Positions 10,479 through 19,359 of a stretch of 64,000 bases of DNA are shown in pieces. The notes beneath the pieces were generated by a model. The model was not told the origin of the DNA. It worked only from the letters and a program-made list of their open reading frames with translations, and made no database searches. The position numbers and the translations under genes were made by a program. Location: positions 1,134,492 to 1,198,491 of the forward strand of contig NZ_KN150731.1 of assembly GCF_000754805.1 (NCBI RefSeq), in the 5' to 3' direction. Origin of the DNA: Yersinia frederiksenii ATCC 33641 (lineage in GTDB: Bacteria > Pseudomonadota > Gammaproteobacteria > Enterobacterales > Enterobacteriaceae). The first letter of the stretch is position 1; the number at the start of each line of letters is the position of its first letter.

Positions 10479-10828
10479 TTCGCTATAAAATAAAGACTAG
10501 CCAGAAAAAATAGTGTAATCAGCAGAGAATCATGCCTTTTTTATTAATTTTATCTCTTTCTATAAAAGAGTGTTAGTTGATCACTTGTTATTCATAAAAA
10601 TATCTTATACTAAATAACTAAAGCAGATAACAGTATAGAAAGTAGGTGATTGAATGCTAACGTGTTAATGTAAATTCAACCTGTTTTTAATGCATTTATG
10701 TTCTTTTAAAGTCAAATTTAAAGCTTAAAAAACCCTTGCCTGCACAAAAACGTTAATTCACAATATTAAAACAATAATTAAACAAATTTATTTCTGCCTT
10801 TTAATTTACTACACAGCAGGGTAGTTCA
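10479..10828. other. AT-rich gap before the diguanylate cyclase gene
   Basis: About 350 strongly AT-rich bases without a gene. The stretch presumably holds the promoter of the following cyclase gene; TTGTTA and TATACT hexamers occur near 10,587-10,613 but with short spacing. It marks the left edge of the accessory block inserted between fabB and flk relative to E. coli. Confidence 0.45.
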
Positions 10829-11836
10829 ATGAGCCAAAATCAAAGTGATCAGAAAATTAAGATTGCCGATTTAAACGAGCGCGTTGTTCATGAAATTCTT
10901 GAAGTGATAAGTGATGGTATCTGGGATTGGAATGCAAATACGGGATTTGTTTACCGTAATACGGGTTGGTATGAAATGCTTGGCTATCCGGCCCATGCTT
11001 TTGAAAATACAGTACATACTTGGGAGAAAATTATCCACCCGGAAGATTTCGAAAGGGTAATGTTTCAGTTTGATGCTTATATTAATAATCAGGCCGAGAG
11101 ATACCAAACAGAATATCGTTGCCGCACCCATAATGGCGATTATATTTGGATTGAGGATCGTGGCAAGGTGGTCGAACGTAACCTTGATGGTTCGGTATCA
11201 AGGATGATAGGCGCTCATCGGAATATTCATGATAGAAAGCATCTTCTTGAAAAATTAGAATTAAAGAATAAATCGTTGGAGGCATTGGTCGAGGAACGAA
11301 CTGCTGAGCTACGTGAAACTAATTTTCAATTGAAACAGCAATTAGATATCAAAAAGATTCTTTCAGAAACGGATGTATTAACTTCAGCCGCCAATCGTTA
11401 TTTGCTAGAGAAAGTACTTAAGCATGAATATCACCGTGCTAAGCGTTTTTGTCAACCTTTGTCATTACTCTCACTGGATTTAGATGATTTCAAATCAATT
11501 AATGACAGATACGGCCATTCTGTAGGGGATTTAGCCCTGACACATATCGTTGATGTGATTAGGAATAATATTAGAGAGGTTGATATTTTAGGCCGATGGG
11601 GAGGCGATGAGTTTATGGTTGTCTTACCTAATACACAATTAGCTGAAGCTAGAAGTATTGCTGAGAAAATCAGGAAGCTTATTGAGATAATGCCAGTTGA
11701 TGGCAATATAAATGTGACAATGAGCCTAGGTGTGGTTGAGTTGGAAGTGAATGAGGCGCAGGAGCAATTATTACTTCGAGCCGACAGAATGCTCTATAGC
11801 TCGAAAGCTGCAGGTAAGAATATTATTAGTGGCTGA
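10829..11836 (+). CDS. PAS-GGDEF diguanylate cyclase
   Basis: The 335-residue cytoplasmic protein has no membrane segment. Residues about 20-140 form a PAS/PAC sensor (SDGIWDWNANTGFVYRNTGW; WIEDRGKVVER; GAHRNIHDRK). About 140-178 is a charged linker helix, and about 180-335 is a GGDEF domain. The active-site motif GGDEF is intact at 258-262. An inhibitory RxxD motif (REVD, 249-252) sits five residues before it, so product feedback is expected. It should make c-di-GMP from GTP. The PAS ligand is not evident. I cannot say whether it equals a named Yersinia cyclase. It stands alone between fabB and a convergent racemase gene. Confidence 0.93.
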   Translation: MSQNQSDQKIKIADLNERVVHEILEVISDGIWDWNANTGFVYRNTGWYEMLGYPAHAFENTVHTWEKIIHPEDFERVMFQFDAYINNQAERYQTEYRCRTHNGDYIWIEDRGKVVERNLDGSVSRMIGAHRNIHDRKHLLEKLELKNKSLEALVEERTAELRETNFQLKQQLDIKKILSETDVLTSAANRYLLEKVLKHEYHRAKRFCQPLSLLSLDLDDFKSINDRYGHSVGDLALTHIVDVIRNNIREVDILGRWGGDEFMVVLPNTQLAEARSIAEKIRKLIEIMPVDGNINVTMSLGVVELEVNEAQEQLLLRADRMLYSSKAAGKNIISG

Positions 11837-11886
11837 TTCTCTTTGTCTTTGCCGCCAAGTTGTGGCGGCAATCATTTTAGACAGAG

Positions 11887-12585
11887 TTATTCGAATTTCA
11901 GTGCATATTCGGCGGCAGCTTTGGCATGTATCGCCGTGGTATCGAATACCGGCACATTGGCATCTTGCGCATTCACCAGCAAGGTAATCTCGGTGCAACC
12001 AAAAATAATGCCTTGGACGCCCTGTTGCTCTAATTTACCCATGATACGGCGGTATTCCTGGCGGGAATTTTCACTGATAATGCCGAGGCAAAGCTCTTCA
12101 TAAATAATACGATTAATGATTTCACGGTCAGCACTGTCTGGGGTAATGACGTCAATATCATGTTTTTCCATTAAACGACCACGATAGAAATCTTGTTCCA
12201 TGGTATAGCGAGTGCCTAACAGACCGATTTTGCTGATTCCTTGTCGCTTAATTTGTGTCGCAGTCGCATCGGCAATATGCAATAAAGGTAATCCACTGGC
12301 GGTTTCAATATCATCTGCCACTTTATGCATCGTATTAGTGCACACCACGATAACCTCAGCCCCAGCACGTTTTAGTGATACCGCTGCATCAGACAATACC
12401 TGTGCTGCGGTTTGCCAATCACCTTTAGCTTGCAGCTGTTCAATATCATGAAAATCCACACTGTAGAGGATAATTTTGGCGCTGTGCAATCCACCTAATT
12501 GCTCTTTGACCTGCTGATTAATCATTCGGTAATAAGGGATAGTTGATTCCCAGCTCATTCCGCCAATAAGGCCCAAAATTTTCAT
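11887..12585 (-). CDS. Aspartate/glutamate racemase family protein (YgeA-like)
   Basis: The 232-residue product belongs to the PLP-independent Asp/Glu racemase family. The N-terminal motif is GLIGGMSWEST, with catalytic cysteines in VVCTNTMHK (about 82) and FGCTEI (about 197), the usual two-cysteine arrangement. Length and motifs match E. coli YgeA, a broad-specificity amino acid racemase. Substrate cannot be read from sequence. It is convergent with the diguanylate cyclase gene and downstream of, but probably separate from, the porin gene (hairpin at 12716-12747 between them). Confidence 0.88.
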   Translation of the reverse strand: MKILGLIGGMSWESTIPYYRMINQQVKEQLGGLHSAKIILYSVDFHDIEQLQAKGDWQTAAQVLSDAAVSLKRAGAEVIVVCTNTMHKVADDIETASGLPLLHIADATATQIKRQGISKIGLLGTRYTMEQDFYRGRLMEKHDIDVITPDSADREIINRIIYEELCLGIISENSRQEYRRIMGKLEQQGVQGIIFGCTEITLLVNAQDANVPVFDTTAIHAKAAAEYALKFE

Positions 12586-12715
12586 TATTATTCCTATCCA
12601 GTGTCACTAGCTGATGAGATATTGTTTCATGTGCATATCAAGATAGCAGCCAGATATGCGCTAAGACAACCAGGGTCTATGATTGCTGGATAGGATTTAT
12701 TTGAAATGATATTGC

Positions 12716-12747
12716 CTCAGGGTAACCGCTCAAGCGGCTACCCTGAG
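12716..12747 (-). terminator. Hairpin after the porin gene
   Basis: CTCAGGGTAACCGC and GCGGCTACCCTGAG pair with one mismatch around TCAA. It lies just beyond the porin stop and probably ends the sugar operon on the minus strand. No long T run follows, so it may mainly protect the mRNA end. Confidence 0.6.
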
Positions 12748-12756
12748 AGAGTAGGA

Positions 12757-14163
12757 CTAGAACCAGGCTTCCCACATGGCCCCAATGTTAAAGGAGTCTA
12801 GACGGGTATCTTCCGTGTCGGTAGTCGTGGCGGTATGTTTGTTGTCAACTTCGCCACCGGTGACATAGAAGCGCAGCATTGGCCTGAAATCAGCACCCAT
12901 ATCGATAGAGATATTCTGAGATAGAGTCAGCTTCCAACCTCGGTTGTCGCCACCTGTTTCGTAATCGACCCGTTGATAGCCTGCTTCAAGCCAGGTCGAA
13001 TGGACATCGTTCCAGAAGTGCATCGGACGAACAATCACACCATAGTTGCGACGGTTGTCTTCATTATGATTGCTTCTGTCGTAATCATGGAACGCGGCGA
13101 GATAAGTAACAGATGTTTGTGGTGTGAATTTATAGGTCCCTTCAAGGCTGGTATAAACGGTACGAAGATCGCTGGTTTTGCTGTAGACGCTATTATCTGA
13201 GTTGTCTGAATAGCGGGTAACCCATTTGTTTTCGATATTGGTACCCTTGTGGCTCAGCACCACTGCAGTCTGCCAGGCTTTCAGTTTTTCTTCGCTCTCA
13301 ATCGCTTTAGAATCAAAACCATAGTTGGTATAAAGCTCAAAATCTATTGGCCCCATTTTCACACCATGGATTTTTGATGTCAGAGCATAGTGGCCGTTAT
13401 CGCCCGTTCCAGAGCCGCCGGTACAGGTAATGCGTGATGGGTTAGTTTGGTCGGCGATCACTTGTGGACTACAAGATTGTACTGAGCCTACCGCCGCGGC
13501 ATCGAGTTGCAGAACACCAAGATCCAGGTTTTTAATCCCGGCACCTTGTCCATCATGGGTCATCCAGAAATAGTCGTTAATGCCTTGTTGTGGACGTTGG
13601 TGGAAATCACGACCAGCCCATAAATAAGCATTAGGTTGAGAGTCAAACAGGTTAGTGACACCGGCATAAGCTTTTTTCAGGTTAACTTCATCACCCCAAT
13701 GGTCAAGCATGACCACCACATCCCAGAGTGCACCATTGCTGCCTTTAAAGGCTTTAGAGAGTTGGAATTCCCCACCATTGCCCTCATTACCCAGACGGCC
13801 AATGGCTGAGGAACCATTATAGGAGCCATCCACGCCAATATATTTTTGATCACCCGCCTGGAAATGTGCACCGTAGCGCGCATAGGCATTGAATTTTAGA
13901 CCATAAGGTATTTCCGTCTCTGGTGATGGCTTGATTGCTGAGGTATCAACGATATCGACATTTTTCTTTTTAACCAGTGCCGAGTCTATTTTTTCCTGAC
14001 GCTCTGCCAGTGCTTTTTCCACTGCCTGCGCCACAATTTTATTTAATTGTTCAGGAGTGATTAATTCCTGTGTTGTTTGTGTCGTTCCTTGAGCAAATAC
14101 AGAAATAGGGCAAAGTGCGGCGATAACCGCCATTGTTAATGGAAGCTGTTTAAATATTTTCAT
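12757..14163 (-). CDS. LamB-family carbohydrate porin
   Basis: The 468-residue outer-membrane protein has a signal peptide (MKIFKQLPLTMAVIAALCPI.., cut after SVFA). A helical N-terminal extension (residues about 30-60, Glu/Lys-rich) follows, as in ScrY/BglH-type porins. Then comes a LamB-like beta-barrel (GLKFNAYARYGAHFQ; YLWAGRDFHQRPQQGINDYF; ending in the aromatic signal MWEAWF). It is the last gene of the cellobiose-type PTS operon, so its likely job is uptake of beta-glucosides across the outer membrane. It is closer to BglH-type porins than to maltoporin in context; substrate is inferred from neighbours. Confidence 0.88.
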   Translation of the reverse strand: MKIFKQLPLTMAVIAALCPISVFAQGTTQTTQELITPEQLNKIVAQAVEKALAERQEKIDSALVKKKNVDIVDTSAIKPSPETEIPYGLKFNAYARYGAHFQAGDQKYIGVDGSYNGSSAIGRLGNEGNGGEFQLSKAFKGSNGALWDVVVMLDHWGDEVNLKKAYAGVTNLFDSQPNAYLWAGRDFHQRPQQGINDYFWMTHDGQGAGIKNLDLGVLQLDAAAVGSVQSCSPQVIADQTNPSRITCTGGSGTGDNGHYALTSKIHGVKMGPIDFELYTNYGFDSKAIESEEKLKAWQTAVVLSHKGTNIENKWVTRYSDNSDNSVYSKTSDLRTVYTSLEGTYKFTPQTSVTYLAAFHDYDRSNHNEDNRRNYGVIVRPMHFWNDVHSTWLEAGYQRVDYETGGDNRGWKLTLSQNISIDMGADFRPMLRFYVTGGEVDNKHTATTTDTEDTRLDSFNIGAMWEAWF

Positions 14164-14350
14164 CGCTATCTCAATTTAATAAAGTATTATTTAGATAATA
14201 ACTATCCTGTTCGGATTAGACAGGATAGTTATGCCATCACCAGAATAAGGTTGTTTTTATAATGTATTTTATTGAGTTTTATTTTAATTTTCGCGTAATA
14301 ATCTCTCCGTTAAAAATGGATGATATTGTTATATTTGTTTTTCTTTAATA

Positions 14351-14653
14351 TTAACGCTGATAAAGATGAATGATTTCTTCCGATAATTCGCGTGCCAATA
14401 AAGATGTCATTAAATGATCCTGAGCATGAACCATAATTAATGTCATCGGTTGTTTGGCTTCACCAGCATCTTGTTCAATCAGCTTGGTTTGCATATGGTG
14501 TGCCCGGCGGGCAAAGTCGTCAGCCTCTAGCAACAAGCTTTTGGCACGGTCAATGTCGCCTTTACGTGCAGCCTGAAGAGCTTCAAAACAGAGACTACGA
14601 GATTGTCCGGCATTAACAATAATTTCCATTACTGCTTCTTCTAACTCAACCAT
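14351..14653 (-). CDS. PTS lactose/cellobiose IIA component
   Basis: The 100-residue all-helical IIA protein is of the lactose/cellobiose family (like ChbA/CelC). The expected phospho-histidine is His76 in MVHAQDHLM, with His80 also conserved. It passes phosphate from HPr to the IIB encoded at 17435-17749. It sits between the phospho-beta-glucosidase and porin genes, 33 bases from the former, in one operon. Confidence 0.92.
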   Translation of the reverse strand: MVELEEAVMEIIVNAGQSRSLCFEALQAARKGDIDRAKSLLLEADDFARRAHHMQTKLIEQDAGEAKQPMTLIMVHAQDHLMTSLLARELSEEIIHLYQR

Positions 14654-14686
14654 TATTTATTCCTACATTAATTAAACCTATTGACG

Positions 14687-16069
14687 TTAATCAAAACCAT
14701 TATTAGCCGCAGTAGTGGTAAACCATTCGCCGCTTTTCTTGACGGTTCGTTTCTGACTGGATAGATCTAATTGAACGAAACCATAACGATTTTTATAACC
14801 ATTACACCATGACCAATTATCAATAAAAGTCCACATATGGTAGCCAAGGCAATGACAACCTTCACTAATACCTTTATGCAGCCATTTTAAATGGTCGGAA
14901 ACAAAATCTATTCGATATTGGTCGTTAATTATTCCATCTTGTAAAAAACGCTCTTCATTTTCAACACCCATACCATTCTCGGAAATAAAGCAGCGAGGGT
15001 TACCATAATTAAGTCGTAAATTGGTTAGGATGTCGTAAATCCCTGCTTCATAAATTTCCCAGCCACGGTAAGGGTTCATTTTCCGTCCGGGCATTTCGTA
15101 AGCATCAAACAGCCATTCTGGCATAAACGGTGCCTGTGGATTGACTGCACTATCACGACATTTTACACGGCGCGGCTGATAGTAATTAATCCCCAAAAGG
15201 TCAATTTTACCTTCCGCAATCAGAGCTTTATCCCCTTGTTGGCGTACTGGCATTTGGTCATAATCACACAATAAGTCAATTAACTCCTGTGGATACTCAC
15301 CGCGCAATGCCGGATCAAGGAAGCTGCGATTAAACAACAGGTCTGCATATTCCGCGGCCTTTAGATCCGCCGGATTCTGCGAGCGCGGATAGGATGGTGT
15401 CAGGTTAAGTACAATACCAATCTCGCCTTTATACTGACCCGCCCGATAAGCTTTAACCGCTGTCGCATGTGCCAACACGGTGTGGTAGGCCACTGTTGCT
15501 GCGCGTCTGAAATCCACCACATTAGGGTAATGGAAGTCATACAGATAACCGCCTTCCACTGGCACGATAGGTTCATTGAAGGTAAACCAATGTTTAACTC
15601 GATCACCGAACAGTTCAAAGCACACTTGGGCATAGTGCTTCCAGGCATCGATCACTTCACGGTTTTCCCAGCCGCCAATCTCCTGCATTGCCATCGGCAT
15701 ATCGAAGTGGAACAGAGTAATGAATGGTGTAATACCTTGCGCCAAAAGTTCGTCTATCACATTGTTATAAAAGCTAACGGCTTCTGGATTGACTTCACCG
15801 ACTCCCGTTGGGATTAACCGTGCCCAACTTAGCGAGGTGCGAAAGCTGTTGTGGTTAAGTTGCTTGAGTAACGCAATATCCTGTTGCCAGTGTCGATAGA
15901 ATGTCGATGTGTCATTTGGGCCAATCTGCTGGTGAAAGCGCGAAGGTTGGTTGGCGAACCAGGCATCCCAAGTTGTGGGACTTTTGCCACCTTGCAGACT
16001 TTCACCTTCGGTTTGCAGTGCAGAACTGGCACTACCCCACCAGAAGTTATCTGGAAATTGGTATTTCAT
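14687..16069 (-). CDS. 6-phospho-beta-glucosidase (GH1)
   Basis: The 460-residue family 1 glycoside hydrolase has its acid/base glutamate at 166 in TFNEP and its nucleophile at 364 in ISENGMG. It should hydrolyse 6-phospho-beta-glucosides (such as cellobiose-6-phosphate) delivered by the PTS. Full GH1 length, no signal peptide, so cytoplasmic. Its place inside a IIB-IIC-hydrolase-IIA-porin operon supports the phosphorylated substrate over a free glucoside. Confidence 0.92.
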   Translation of the reverse strand: MKYQFPDNFWWGSASSALQTEGESLQGGKSPTTWDAWFANQPSRFHQQIGPNDTSTFYRHWQQDIALLKQLNHNSFRTSLSWARLIPTGVGEVNPEAVSFYNNVIDELLAQGITPFITLFHFDMPMAMQEIGGWENREVIDAWKHYAQVCFELFGDRVKHWFTFNEPIVPVEGGYLYDFHYPNVVDFRRAATVAYHTVLAHATAVKAYRAGQYKGEIGIVLNLTPSYPRSQNPADLKAAEYADLLFNRSFLDPALRGEYPQELIDLLCDYDQMPVRQQGDKALIAEGKIDLLGINYYQPRRVKCRDSAVNPQAPFMPEWLFDAYEMPGRKMNPYRGWEIYEAGIYDILTNLRLNYGNPRCFISENGMGVENEERFLQDGIINDQYRIDFVSDHLKWLHKGISEGCHCLGYHMWTFIDNWSWCNGYKNRYGFVQLDLSSQKRTVKKSGEWFTTTAANNGFD

Positions 16070-16090
16070 TGGTTTTTTCTCTTGTCGTTA

Positions 16091-17422
16091 TCAGTTGCTA
16101 CGGACGGTATCTGAGAGCGATGGGACGTTATTTAAACTTTTTTCCCCTTCGATTTTTAACAAAGAATGTTCATAAGCACGCAGGAATGGCAGATAGATCA
16201 GTGCGGAAACCGCCATACATATCAGGCACATAACCACCGGGCTAAAGGCCCAGTTCGCCGCCCAGGAAGCCCCAATGGGTGCTGGTGTAGTCCAGGGGGT
16301 TAAGGAAACTACTTGCGCCAACCAACCAAATTTAGTGGCGGTATAAGCCAAAATGGCATTGATCATCGGTACGGAAATAAATGGTATGAACATGATTGGG
16401 TTCATAATGATTGGCGCACCAAACAGAATAGGTTCGTTAATGTTGAAGAAGCTTGGCACAACGCCTAATTTACCAATGGTACGTAAGTGGGTGACTTTGC
16501 TACGCAGCAGCAGGAAAGCGAGTGGCAATGTCGAACCCACGCCGCCAATCAGCAGATAGTGATCCCAGAAACCTTGTAGATAGATATGCGGTAAGGCTGC
16601 TCCTGCAGCTAATGCAGCCTGGTTTGCTGCCAGATTAGTCATCCAGAACGGGCTCATAATGCCAGTGACAATCATTGAACCGTGAATACCAGAGAACCAG
16701 AAAATTTGGCACAGTAATACTGACAGTAACATTGCAGGCAGAGAGTCGGATGCTGATACCAGTGGTGCCAGTAAATGCATAATGGCTTCTGGAATGATCA
16801 TGCCAGTTTGCGACTCAATAAATAAATTGAGTGGATGCAAGGTACCAATGATGACTAATACCGGGATCAGTATTTCAAAAGAACGTGCCACGCCGGTAGG
16901 AACCTCTTTCGGCAGACGAATCGTAATATTGTGTTGTTTCAGTGCGGCATAAACACGGGTGGAATAAATAGCGGTAATCAGCGCAGTAAAGATCCCTTGA
17001 CCAGAAAGATACTGGGTAGAGATTTTGCCATCGGCATAAGGTGCTGCGACGAGCATAAACGCCATGAATGCCAGCAGGCCAGTCATCACTGGATCAAGAT
17101 TAAACTGCCGCCCCAGACTCGCGCCAACCCCGACAGAAATGAATAATGTCATCACCCCCATGCTCAGGTTAAAAGGCAGCATCAGTTGTTCGCGGTAGGT
17201 CTGAGAGAAATCCAGCCAGGCTCGGGCGAATCCTACTGTCGTTTCGGCAGAGAAGGGCGGGAAAATAAATACCAACATAAATGAGCCGATGATCATGAAA
17301 GGCAGTGCAGCAGTAAAACCATCACGAATAGCAATAACGTATTTTTGCTGTCCTAGCCGCCCGGCTAGCGGTGTAATTGATTGTTCAATAACAGCAACCA
17401 TTGATTGATATAAAGAACTCAT
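16091..17422 (-). CDS. PTS lactose/cellobiose IIC permease
   Basis: The 443-residue integral membrane protein has about ten hydrophobic segments and the family signatures FTALITAIYSTRVYAAL, INEPILFGAPIIMNPIMFIP and WTTPAPIGASW. It forms the sugar channel of a cellobiose/chitobiose-type PTS with the adjacent IIB (12 bases upstream) and the IIA at 14351-14653. The exact sugar (cellobiose, arbutin, salicin, chitobiose) cannot be told; the GH1 partner argues for a beta-glucoside. Confidence 0.93.
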   Translation of the reverse strand: MSSLYQSMVAVIEQSITPLAGRLGQQKYVIAIRDGFTAALPFMIIGSFMLVFIFPPFSAETTVGFARAWLDFSQTYREQLMLPFNLSMGVMTLFISVGVGASLGRQFNLDPVMTGLLAFMAFMLVAAPYADGKISTQYLSGQGIFTALITAIYSTRVYAALKQHNITIRLPKEVPTGVARSFEILIPVLVIIGTLHPLNLFIESQTGMIIPEAIMHLLAPLVSASDSLPAMLLSVLLCQIFWFSGIHGSMIVTGIMSPFWMTNLAANQAALAAGAALPHIYLQGFWDHYLLIGGVGSTLPLAFLLLRSKVTHLRTIGKLGVVPSFFNINEPILFGAPIIMNPIMFIPFISVPMINAILAYTATKFGWLAQVVSLTPWTTPAPIGASWAANWAFSPVVMCLICMAVSALIYLPFLRAYEHSLLKIEGEKSLNNVPSLSDTVRSN

Positions 17423-17434
17423 GTGAATACCTTC

Positions 17435-17749
17435 TTAGTGAGTCGCGTCAATGAGCGACATAGCATAATCCAATACTTTATCGGCACGCTGCATACCGTA
17501 GTCCATCATATCGATGGGCTGAACGGGAATACCGTGAACCGCTGCCTTTTCTGAGAGCATACCTAACATGTATTTCACCTGCGGCCCGAGCAGAACTACC
17601 TGATAACGCGGAAACTGAATATCAAATTCAGAGACACCAAACGCATCAATCTCTACAGGTATTCCTTTTTCTTCAGCAACAGTCCGCATTTTCCTGACCA
17701 GCATGCTGGTGGACATACCGGCGGAACAACACAACATAATCTTGAACAT
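17435..17749 (-). CDS. PTS lactose/cellobiose IIB component
   Basis: The 104-residue IIB protein has the phospho-cysteine in the P-loop-like MLCCSAGMSTSMLV near residue 8 (Cys7 or Cys8). It is the first gene of the five-gene operon running to the porin. Its upstream region holds paired LacI-type operators and CRP-like sites, shared with the divergent regulator gene at 18125. Confidence 0.92.
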   Translation of the reverse strand: MFKIMLCCSAGMSTSMLVRKMRTVAEEKGIPVEIDAFGVSEFDIQFPRYQVVLLGPQVKYMLGMLSEKAAVHGIPVQPIDMMDYGMQRADKVLDYAMSLIDATH

Positions 17750-17827
17750 CTACAACCATCCTCAAAATAAAAAAAATCATTACAAATAACGTTTTGGCAC
17801 TTTGCTCATCACGTTTTGACACTCTGA

Positions 17828-18024
17828 GGAAACCGTTTTCCGTTTTATCAAAGCGGCTGTTTCGGGAATTATTGGATATCATACGGAAACCGTTTTCCAT
17901 CCGCAGTGAGTGGAACTGTGATAGCCATCAAAGTCCAGTATATATAGGGATTATTTATTTGATGGACATCACAGCTTTGATGGTTGGATAACTATTTTGG
18001 ATGAGGATGGAAATTCGGTTTCCA
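17828..18024. promoter_or_regulatory. LacI-type operators of the beta-glucoside operon
   Basis: GGAAACCGTTTTCC occurs twice, at 17828-17841 and 17885-17898, 57 bases apart. TGGAAATTCGGTTTCCA at 18008-18024 is a third, wider-spaced copy, and ATGGAAACGATTATA at 18031 is a possible half-site. The palindromes have the central CG and the form expected for a LacI-family dimer. They lie between the IIB gene and the divergent LacI-type gene, so both transcripts could be repressed, perhaps with looping. Confidence 0.85.
17917..17973. promoter_or_regulatory. Two inverted CRP-like sites
   Basis: TGTGATAGCCATCAAA (17917-17932) and TTTGATGGACATCACA (17958-17973) each match the TGTGA-N6-TCACA pattern in nine of ten key bases. 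Each is nearly the reverse complement of the other (14 of 16). They sit in the middle of the divergent intergenic region, fitting catabolite control of the sugar operon and its regulator. Confidence 0.75.
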
Positions 18025-18124
18025 TGCTAAATGGAAACGATTATACTCAATGAGGCTGCAATAGATGGGCCTGAGCTGTATTTAGGAATGACAGGCAAGG
18101 ACTAAAGCCTGCTAGGAGAGAATC

Positions 18125-19081
18125 ATGTCTACAATCAACGATGTATCACGTTTAGCTGGGGTTTCTAAAGCCACAGTATCACGGGTGTTGAGTGGTTCGC
18201 GCGGCGTTAAGGAAGCTAGCCGTCTTGCCGTACTAAAAGCGGTAGAAGAGCTGAATTATCGGCCAAATGTAATCGCGCAATCACTATTAAGCCAGTCAAC
18301 AGGTTGTATTGGTGTTATCTGTGCGCAAGAGAATATTAACCAAACGACGGGTTATTTATATGCCCTTGAAAAGCACCTGAGCCAGCATCAAAAACATTTG
18401 TTACTGCGTTTTGCCAATAACAGATCTGAAGTTATGCAGGCACTTGATGAACTGACCTGCGGGTTGTGTGATGACGTGCTGGTTATTGGCGCTCGCTTTC
18501 CTCTAAATCTCGCGGATGACAGTATTATTCTGGTTGACTGTATGGATGCCGATGCCACTAACAGTATCCAGTTCGACCATGCATTTGCCGCAGAGACCGC
18601 CTGTAATTATCTAATAAAGCAGGGTAGAAGAAAGATTGCTTTAATTAATCCTGACACCAGCGGTTATGTGGATGATGTGCTGCTAGGGTATAAGCGCGCA
18701 TTGGAAAGTAACTTTTTGCCCTTTAACCGCGATTTGATTTTTATGGATTCATCCTCTTCGTCGGTTGCATTACAAGTCTTACTCAATAGTAGCGCAACAC
18801 TTAATTTTAATGCTCTGTTGGTAGCTGATGAACAGGAAGCTCAGAATGTTATCCCCCAGCTACAGGCATTTAATAAATCAGTTCCAGATGACATCATGGT
18901 ATTTAGCCTTGCCGGTTCATTACATTATCCGGGGATCCCGACGATTCCAGCGATTGAATATTCTATGGATGCGATGGCGGCAAAAATAGTGACGTGGCTT
19001 AATAAGAAAACTGAGAATGTATTGGGTTCGTATGCACTACGCGGGGATCTGATCATCCCTGATATGCCGGGTAGGAAATAA
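18125..19081 (+). CDS. LacI-family regulator of the beta-glucoside PTS operon
   Basis: The 318-residue product has an N-terminal LacI helix-turn-helix (INDVSRLAGVSKATVSRVLS) with the hinge helix YRPNVIAQSL near residues 50-60. A periplasmic-binding-protein-like effector domain follows. AGGAGAG at 18114-18120 supports the start. It is divergent from the PTS operon with three operator-like palindromes in between, so it very likely represses that operon and perhaps itself. The effector is probably a beta-glucoside or its phosphate; this is inference. Confidence 0.9.
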   Translation: MSTINDVSRLAGVSKATVSRVLSGSRGVKEASRLAVLKAVEELNYRPNVIAQSLLSQSTGCIGVICAQENINQTTGYLYALEKHLSQHQKHLLLRFANNRSEVMQALDELTCGLCDDVLVIGARFPLNLADDSIILVDCMDADATNSIQFDHAFAAETACNYLIKQGRRKIALINPDTSGYVDDVLLGYKRALESNFLPFNRDLIFMDSSSSSVALQVLLNSSATLNFNALLVADEQEAQNVIPQLQAFNKSVPDDIMVFSLAGSLHYPGIPTIPAIEYSMDAMAAKIVTWLNKKTENVLGSYALRGDLIIPDMPGRK

Positions 19082-19289
19082 TTACTGACTGCTCAGAGTT
19101 TGATTCATTTGATAAAAAACTGCCTGATAGAGAATAACGTTAGCACTGAACTTAGCACCACATAAGGGTCAGTGCTGACCAAGGTAACAATCCAAATCTT
19201 CGGTAATACCAAGAATCATCTGCATAAAATAATAAGTGGAACTGTGATAAGACTCCACTTTTACCTCTTCCTTGCGTCTATTATCTCTG

Positions 19290-19307
19290 TTGTAACAAAT
19301 CTGTAGC
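19290..19307 (+). promoter_or_regulatory. PHO-box-like site before agp
   Basis: TTGTAACAAATCTGTAGC agrees with the PhoB box pattern (CTGTCAT-A/T-rich-CTGTCAC) in about 13 of 18 positions, including the second CTGT. It lies 53 bases before the agp start. Upstream, at 19233-19260, AGTGGAACTGTGATA repeats a 15-base string also found at 17910 next to a CRP-like site. Confidence 0.45.
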
Positions 19308-19359
19308 AATCGAACAGTCTATTTACTGCTTATACCACCAACGGATGATGGAGTTTGGG

